Assembly (NCBI GenBank): GCA_025765595.1
Contig: JAIVFH010000668.1
Location: 1 to 10,817, forward strand
Reading direction: 5' to 3'
From: Obelidium mucronatum
Taxonomy: Eukaryota > Chytridiomycota > Chytridiomycetes > Chytridiales > Chytriomycetaceae
Length of the DNA: 10,817 nt
The notes below the pieces were generated by a model. It had not been told where the DNA came from. It did not search any database and saw only the letters and a list, made by a program, of their open reading frames with translations. A program made the position numbers and the translations under genes. Of this stretch, positions 6,497 through 10,817 are shown piece after piece; within the stretch, counting starts at the first letter, position 1; the number at the start of each line of letters is the position of its first letter.

Positions 6497-7414
6497 ATGA
6501 GAGTCACTGCCATTCTTGCCTTGACAACTCTTGCCTTTGCCCAAAACACAACTGAATCTGAGTCGGCAGCAGCTGCTGTTACAGATGCTACCTCTGGTGA
6601 ATCTTCTGTGGGAGCAGGACCAACTGCTGCAGCTGCAGTGGGAACTGATCCAGCTTCCAGTTTGGGCGCCGTGTTGGCTTCGATCCCTTCCTGCGGACAA
6701 AGCTGTCTGATCCAGGTATTTATCGCAAGCATTCTCATCTGCAGAAGTAATACATAATCTGATCCGCTATTGGCAGATGTATCCCGCCATCGTTGCTGCT
6801 GGTGCGGCTGGAGCTTCGGAGGAAGCCCTCACGCTTCAGTTTCTGGTTGGAGTTTGCACGGACACCAGCTTCAACGCCACTTACAGGGCCTGCTACACGC
6901 AAGGATGCAGCAGCACCAGTGATTTGAGCCAGAGCGGGGCTTTGGTGGGTTGCTGCCTGAACACTGCCAATGTGATCGAAGGCTGAATTAAACATTTAAC
7001 TTCACGCAGACTTCAGTTATCCCGCCCGTCTGTGCGCAGATTGCAGAGGCCGCCTCTGATTCTCCCGCTGTCACTGCGGCCGTGGCTTCGGCGACAACAA
7101 CGTCGGTTGAAGTTCAAGCCACCACTGGAACACAGAGCCAAAGCCAAAGCGCTTCCTCCGCTGAGTCGGCAGCGACAAGCACCGCCGCTGCCAGCGCCAG
7201 AAGCGCAACTACTGCTACTGCGACCGCCACAGCAAGATCATCGACTTCTTCAACTTCGGCGGCAAGAACCAGTGCCACTACCAAGACAACAACATCGGCA
7301 ATAGTCGACAAGTCGGTGGTCACCCAGAAAGTGACTGTCGCGCAAACTACTCAATCGGGCGCTGCTTCAGTCGTGTCCAGCTTCTTTGCCGTCCTGGCGG
7401 TTCTTTTGCTCTGA
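6497..7414 (+). CDS. CFEM-like, probably GPI-anchored secreted protein
   Basis: Three exons, 6497-6715, 6777-6944 and 7010-7414, give about 263 residues. Signal peptide 1-16 (MRVTAILALTTLAFAQ), then a Ser/Ala/Glu-rich segment. A cysteine domain follows: C66-x3-C70 (IPSCGQSC), C100 (VCTDTSFNAT), C112, C117 (CSSTSDL) and C137. A long Ser/Thr/Ala stalk ends in a hydrophobic tail (SSFFAVLAVLLL) typical of a GPI signal. The order resembles the fungal CFEM domain, which has eight cysteines in surface haem/iron-binding proteins and effectors; only six are present here and the D-x-C-x-C element is reduced, so haem binding is not implied. N-glycosylation sites: NTT and NAT. Intron 2 (6945-7009) has a second possible outcome: if retained it stays open for 14 codons and then stops. 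AATAAA 26 nt after the stop. Confidence 0.8.
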
Positions 7415-7439
7415 GCGTCTTGGCATAAATTGACATTCC

Positions 7440-7445
7440 AATAAA
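7440..7445 (+). terminator. Polyadenylation signal of the CFEM-like gene
   Basis: AATAAA beginning 26 nt after the TGA stop at 7412-7414, within the 41-bp gap to the convergent NACHT-WD40 stop at 7456. The two 3' UTRs therefore overlap in opposite directions. Confidence 0.5.
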
Positions 7446-7455
7446 ATGTATTTCA

Positions 7456-10400
7456 TCAAAGAACGGAAACCGAAAAAACACGCGATGCTTCGGCCCAAAC
7501 AGCGGTTTTGCCTTTAGCTACAAAGTACCTGTGCTCAATCGGTAAGTTGAAAATTAAATCAGCTTGCCCATTCCGTTTCGCCAATATCCAGTTATCCACG
7601 CTACTCAGAAGTGGAATAGCTGAAAACGATTCAATCGCGGATGCAAACGACGTTTCTTGTGAACTAAAACTTTTGATGCATTCGCCTGTTTCAATGTCCC
7701 ACACCTTCACCACCTCGTCATCTGATTCAGCAACAATTGTTTTTCCATCAGATGAGAGTGCAACCAAAGAAACATCTGCGTCGTGACCTTCGAGAGTTTT
7801 CAAACATTCACCAGACGCGACAGACCAAACTCTCAGTGTCTTGTCGGAGGCGCCGGAAACTAAAGTCTTGTTGTCGAATGATATAGCCACAGACGAAAGG
7901 GATTTGGTATGCCCTTCAAAAGTTTGGAGACATTCTCCAGTTTCTGTGGACCATAATTTAACCGTCTTGTCATACGAGGCCGACGCAATAAATTCTCCAT
8001 CAACGGAAAAGGCAACGGCAAAGACAGATCCAGTGTGTCCTTTCAAAACTCTGATGCAATCTCCACATTCCGTAGACCAAACTCTAACAGTTTCATCAGA
8101 GGACCCAGAAGCAGCCAGTTTTCCATCAGAAGATAGTGCCAAGGCATAAATATCCTCAGTGTGACCATCGTCAAGTAGATGAACTTCGCTTCCTCCAATA
8201 GTCCAGATTTTGACGACTGCATCGCCCGAACCAGTGATTGCCTTCTGACCATCTGGTGTTAACGCTACGGAGTGAACGTTGCTTGAATGGCCACGAAGTG
8301 TCGTTCTGCATTCACCAGTCTCGGTGTCCCAAACTTTCGCGGTTTCATCACTAGACGCAGACCCAATAGTTTTTCCATCCAAGGAAATAGAGACTGAGTA
8401 AATAAAACTGGTGTGGCCTGCGAGTGTCTTGATGCATTCGCCAGATTCAACAGACCAAACTTTCACAGTCTCATCTTTTGAACCCGAAACCACCATCTTG
8501 CCATCTTGAGAGAAAGTGACTGAGGACACATCCCAAGTATGACCCTCAAGGACCTTGATACATTTCTTTTGCTCCACAGACCAAATTCTAATGGTTTTAT
8601 CCCAAGAACCAGATGCAATCAATGCACCATCCGATGATATCGCGACCGAAGTTATGTCTTCTTCATGACCTGCCAAGGATCCCACACAATCACCAGTTTC
8701 CATCGACCAGAGTTTAATTGTCTTATCTCCAGACCCAGAAACAACCAGTCTCCCATCAGCCGATAAGGCAACCGAAGACACATCCTCGGAATGTCCTTCA
8801 AGCGTCTTGATACACATCCCCGTTTCTCGGTCCCAAATCTTAATCGTCTTGTCGATAGACCCTGAAACAACAATCTGGCCATCAACCGATACAGCCACAC
8901 TCATGACCGTTTGTGTATGGCCTTCCAAAGTGACGAAACATTCGCCATTTTCAATCGACCAGACTTTCACGGTTGTATCGCACGACCCAGAGGCAATGGT
9001 TTTACCGTCTCCAGACAAGGCGACAGCAAAAATACCTTGATCGTGTCCTACAAGAGAAAGTGGGCCCCAATTTCTTTCTTTTCCGAGAACTATTTTCGCA
9101 TCGGCTTCTTTGGCATTGTACGTCTTGAAGTATTCTGATTCTTGCGGTACGGCGACAAGAACGTGCTTGTACACTTGAATTGGACTGGTGAGTAGCTGCG
9201 CACGGTAATTGAAGGCTATAAACTTCAAGTCATTAAGAATCGAGATGATAAATCGCGTTTCTGGAGACTCTGAAGCGTGCGACAGGCATGCGGTAATTGA
9301 GGACACAACAAGGGATACATCATTCAGTTGTCCGAGTAGAAGAAGCGCTTCAAGATAGTATGGAAGCTTGAATTTACAGAATGAGTAAAGTGCATTGATC
9401 AACTCAAGCTGTTTGGCGTTTGAGATGTTGGGGAAAATGTCCGAAAAGTGGGTTGACCAAAACACGACGGCATAGCGGAGCGATTCGGAGAGGGAATTTG
9501 CATGCCACGACGGATGTTTCATGAAGCCTTCAATTTGTCCCATATTTTGAAACAAGGACTCGGCAGGTGATTTAGAAGAGCTAGATACGTTTAAAACCGC
9601 CAGACAGGCAGTGGCCATGTTGAATGCAGCCGAATCGAAATCGATTTTGAAAACTGTAGAGGCTTGATTGTGGCAGCAGTGAATTGCACCCTTCCCATCA
9701 CACGTCTTGCTTTCAAAGACACAACTCGAGTGACATTCAATTTGCGAAAGGTACTCATAAACAGTCTTGTGGATAAACGATAGTTTTCCGTCCTTGTCTG
9801 TTTTAAGGAGAGACTGAAGTAGCTTGAGAGTCTTTGTAACACGAATCTTGGCGAGTTTTTCGCTTCCGTTGAAGCTCGAGACGAGTCGGGAAACTGTATC
9901 GGTTGAAAGCGGCACTTTAGCCTCCATAATCGCCCCTGCAACGATTTTGAACTCTCCACTGAGCTGGCTGGTAGGATAAGCCTTGAACAGCGCTCGACAG
10001 TAGAGTGATTGCAAATCCAAGGTGGCTGATTGCTCAAGTCTCTCCAATAACTGTTTACCAGTTTCCTTTACATCCATCCCTTCTCCTTCTCCCAGAATTT
10101 CTTCCACGGCTTCCAGTGTTTCATCTTCAGTAGCGCTGAACTTTTCTGTACCAGAAACGTTCCCCAAAACCAACGTGATCCAAATAAACAGTCCTTTGGA
10201 TGCTTCCGCCAACGTATTTACAATCTTTTCAAAATCTTGTGAGGAAACATCGAGCAGATCTTCAGTTAATTCTGCAAGTCTATCGTGTGTAAAAATTCTG
10301 ATGTCTTCCTTGTTGGCATCAGATTCGACATCAAATGTTTCAATCTCAAATTGTTTCTTGCCCTTGATACTGACAGTAACATCCGGTCTACTCGTAAGAA

Positions 10401-10817
10401 ATAGTTTGACAGGTTTGTTCAATGACTGGAATGCGTCCAAAACAGAGGATGCGTTGTCATGGTCCCAGAGCTCGTCAAGAGCGTCAATGATAATTGCGCA
10501 TGGCTTGTCGCTTGGCCAATCGCGAAACGGATTCAAGATGAATATGGTGACTAAATCGTTTGTTGTTGGGGTGGTTTTATCCTTGAATTTTGAATCTTCG
10601 AGCGATTTTACGAGGCTTTTTCGGAAGGCTTCGTCCTTTGTTGCCAACTGGAGAAAAAACGCAATTAAAAACGAGCCCAAATATATAGTAAGTATTATAA
10701 CAGTGTACCTCATAAGACAGCGTTTGAATCATCGCCGATACACTTTCTCTGAGCACGTTGTCATGCTGGCAGAAAAAGGCGGCTCCCAGGACACCCCTCT
10801 TGTCCAATTCAGAAGCC
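7456..10817 (-). CDS. NACHT-WD40 STAND protein (NLR-like), 5' partial
   Basis: Signal-transducing NTPase of the fungal NACHT-WD40 type, which oligomerises on ligand sensing; some members control heterokaryon incompatibility and cell death. The window opens inside the NACHT domain (GVLGAAFFCQHDN, then AMIQTLSYE), so Walker A and any N-terminal effector domain lie beyond 10817. An intron at 10708-10648 (GTACAC, CTCCAG) joins in phase to LATKDEAFRKSL. Walker B IIIDALDELWD lies near 10490 and the sensor FLTSRPD near 10400. FIHKTVYEYL marks the winged-helix end. SPIQVYKHVLVAVPQES, just before the propeller, is a known pre-WD40 motif of this group. Eleven WD40 repeats of 42 residues follow (9054-7669), then a degenerate tail of about 70 residues. 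The last exon, 10647-7456, has no intron. The gene is convergent with the CFEM-like gene. Confidence 0.93.
7669..9054 (-). repeat. Eleven tandem 126-bp WD40 repeats
   Basis: The region is exactly 11 x 126 bp with no length change. Each unit encodes a pattern close to LxGHxxxVxSVAxSxDGKxx and SGSxDxTVKVWSxExGECIKT. Repeats 7 and 8 are the most divergent at their joint (SEVHLLDDGH). The uniform length and shared ECIKTLEGH junction indicate duplication within the gene. Confidence 0.93.

Noticed and set aside
6777..6986. A separate small gene starting at the ATG at 6777
   Set aside because: It is exon 2 of the CFEM-like gene; the preceding intron has GT-AG ends and the cysteine domain spans the joint. 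It is kept only as part of the intron-retention idea.
7032..7323. Long Arg/Leu/Pro-rich or Val/Ala-rich open frames overlapping the CFEM-like stalk
   Set aside because: They are off-frame shadows of a repetitive Ser/Thr/Ala coding stretch; the real frame has a GPI tail and proper exon joints.
7508..9138. Several plus-strand frames across the WD40 repeats
   Set aside because: They recur with the 126-bp period and mirror the repeat on the other strand, with no independent coding signal.
10648..10713. A hydrophobic N-terminal segment (MRYTVIILTIYLGSFLIAFF) that would make the NACHT protein membrane-anchored
   Set aside because: It is a translated intron: GT at 10708 and CAG ending at 10648 join two in-phase NACHT segments, and the residues upstream of it are clear NACHT sequence.

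Overview
The window looks like compact, gene-dense DNA from a fungus. The evidence is short spliceosomal introns (56-114 nt), a four-exon tyrosinase, a CFEM-like secreted protein, an AP-1 sigma adaptor subunit and a NACHT-WD40 STAND protein. The mix, with the style of the tyrosinase, fits a chytrid-type zoosporic fungus best, but that placement is an inference and was not tested by search. Eight protein-coding genes are supported. Two run off the window: the tyrosinase on the left and the NACHT-WD40 gene on the right. No rRNA, tRNA, CRISPR array or transposon was recognised.

Layout. Positions 1-1167 (-) hold the N-terminal and catalytic part of a secreted type-3 copper protein (tyrosinase). 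Its reading frame is broken in the second exon as the sequence stands. Positions 1280-2297 (-) hold an NADPH:quinone-oxidoreductase-like MDR enzyme whose start codon is out of frame with the body. Positions 2635-5605 hold a three-gene block: a CCCH+CCHC zinc-finger protein (+), an F-box protein (-), and a second, diverged CCCH+CCHC protein (-). The two zinc proteins are paralogues lying on either side of the F-box gene. Positions 5797-6453 (+) hold the three-exon AP-1 sigma subunit. Positions 6497-7414 (+) hold a CFEM-like, probably GPI-anchored cell-surface protein. Positions 7456-10817 (-) hold a NACHT-type NLR-like protein with eleven WD40 repeats of exactly 42 residues each.

Spacing is tight: 43 bp between the AP-1 sigma stop and the next start, 41 bp between the convergent CFEM-like and NACHT stops, and 54 bp between the second zinc gene and the F-box start. 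Polyadenylation signals lie next to, or even overlap, stop codons.

How the genes work together. No metabolic operon is seen. AP-1 sigma is housekeeping vesicle traffic. Tyrosinase and the CFEM-like protein are exported or surface products. The NACHT-WD40 protein is of the kind used in fungal self/non-self or danger sensing. The zinc-finger/F-box/zinc-finger trio is the least explained part of the window and the best candidate for undescribed biology: a compact repeated module made of a CCCH finger followed directly by a CCHC knuckle, present twice in each protein.
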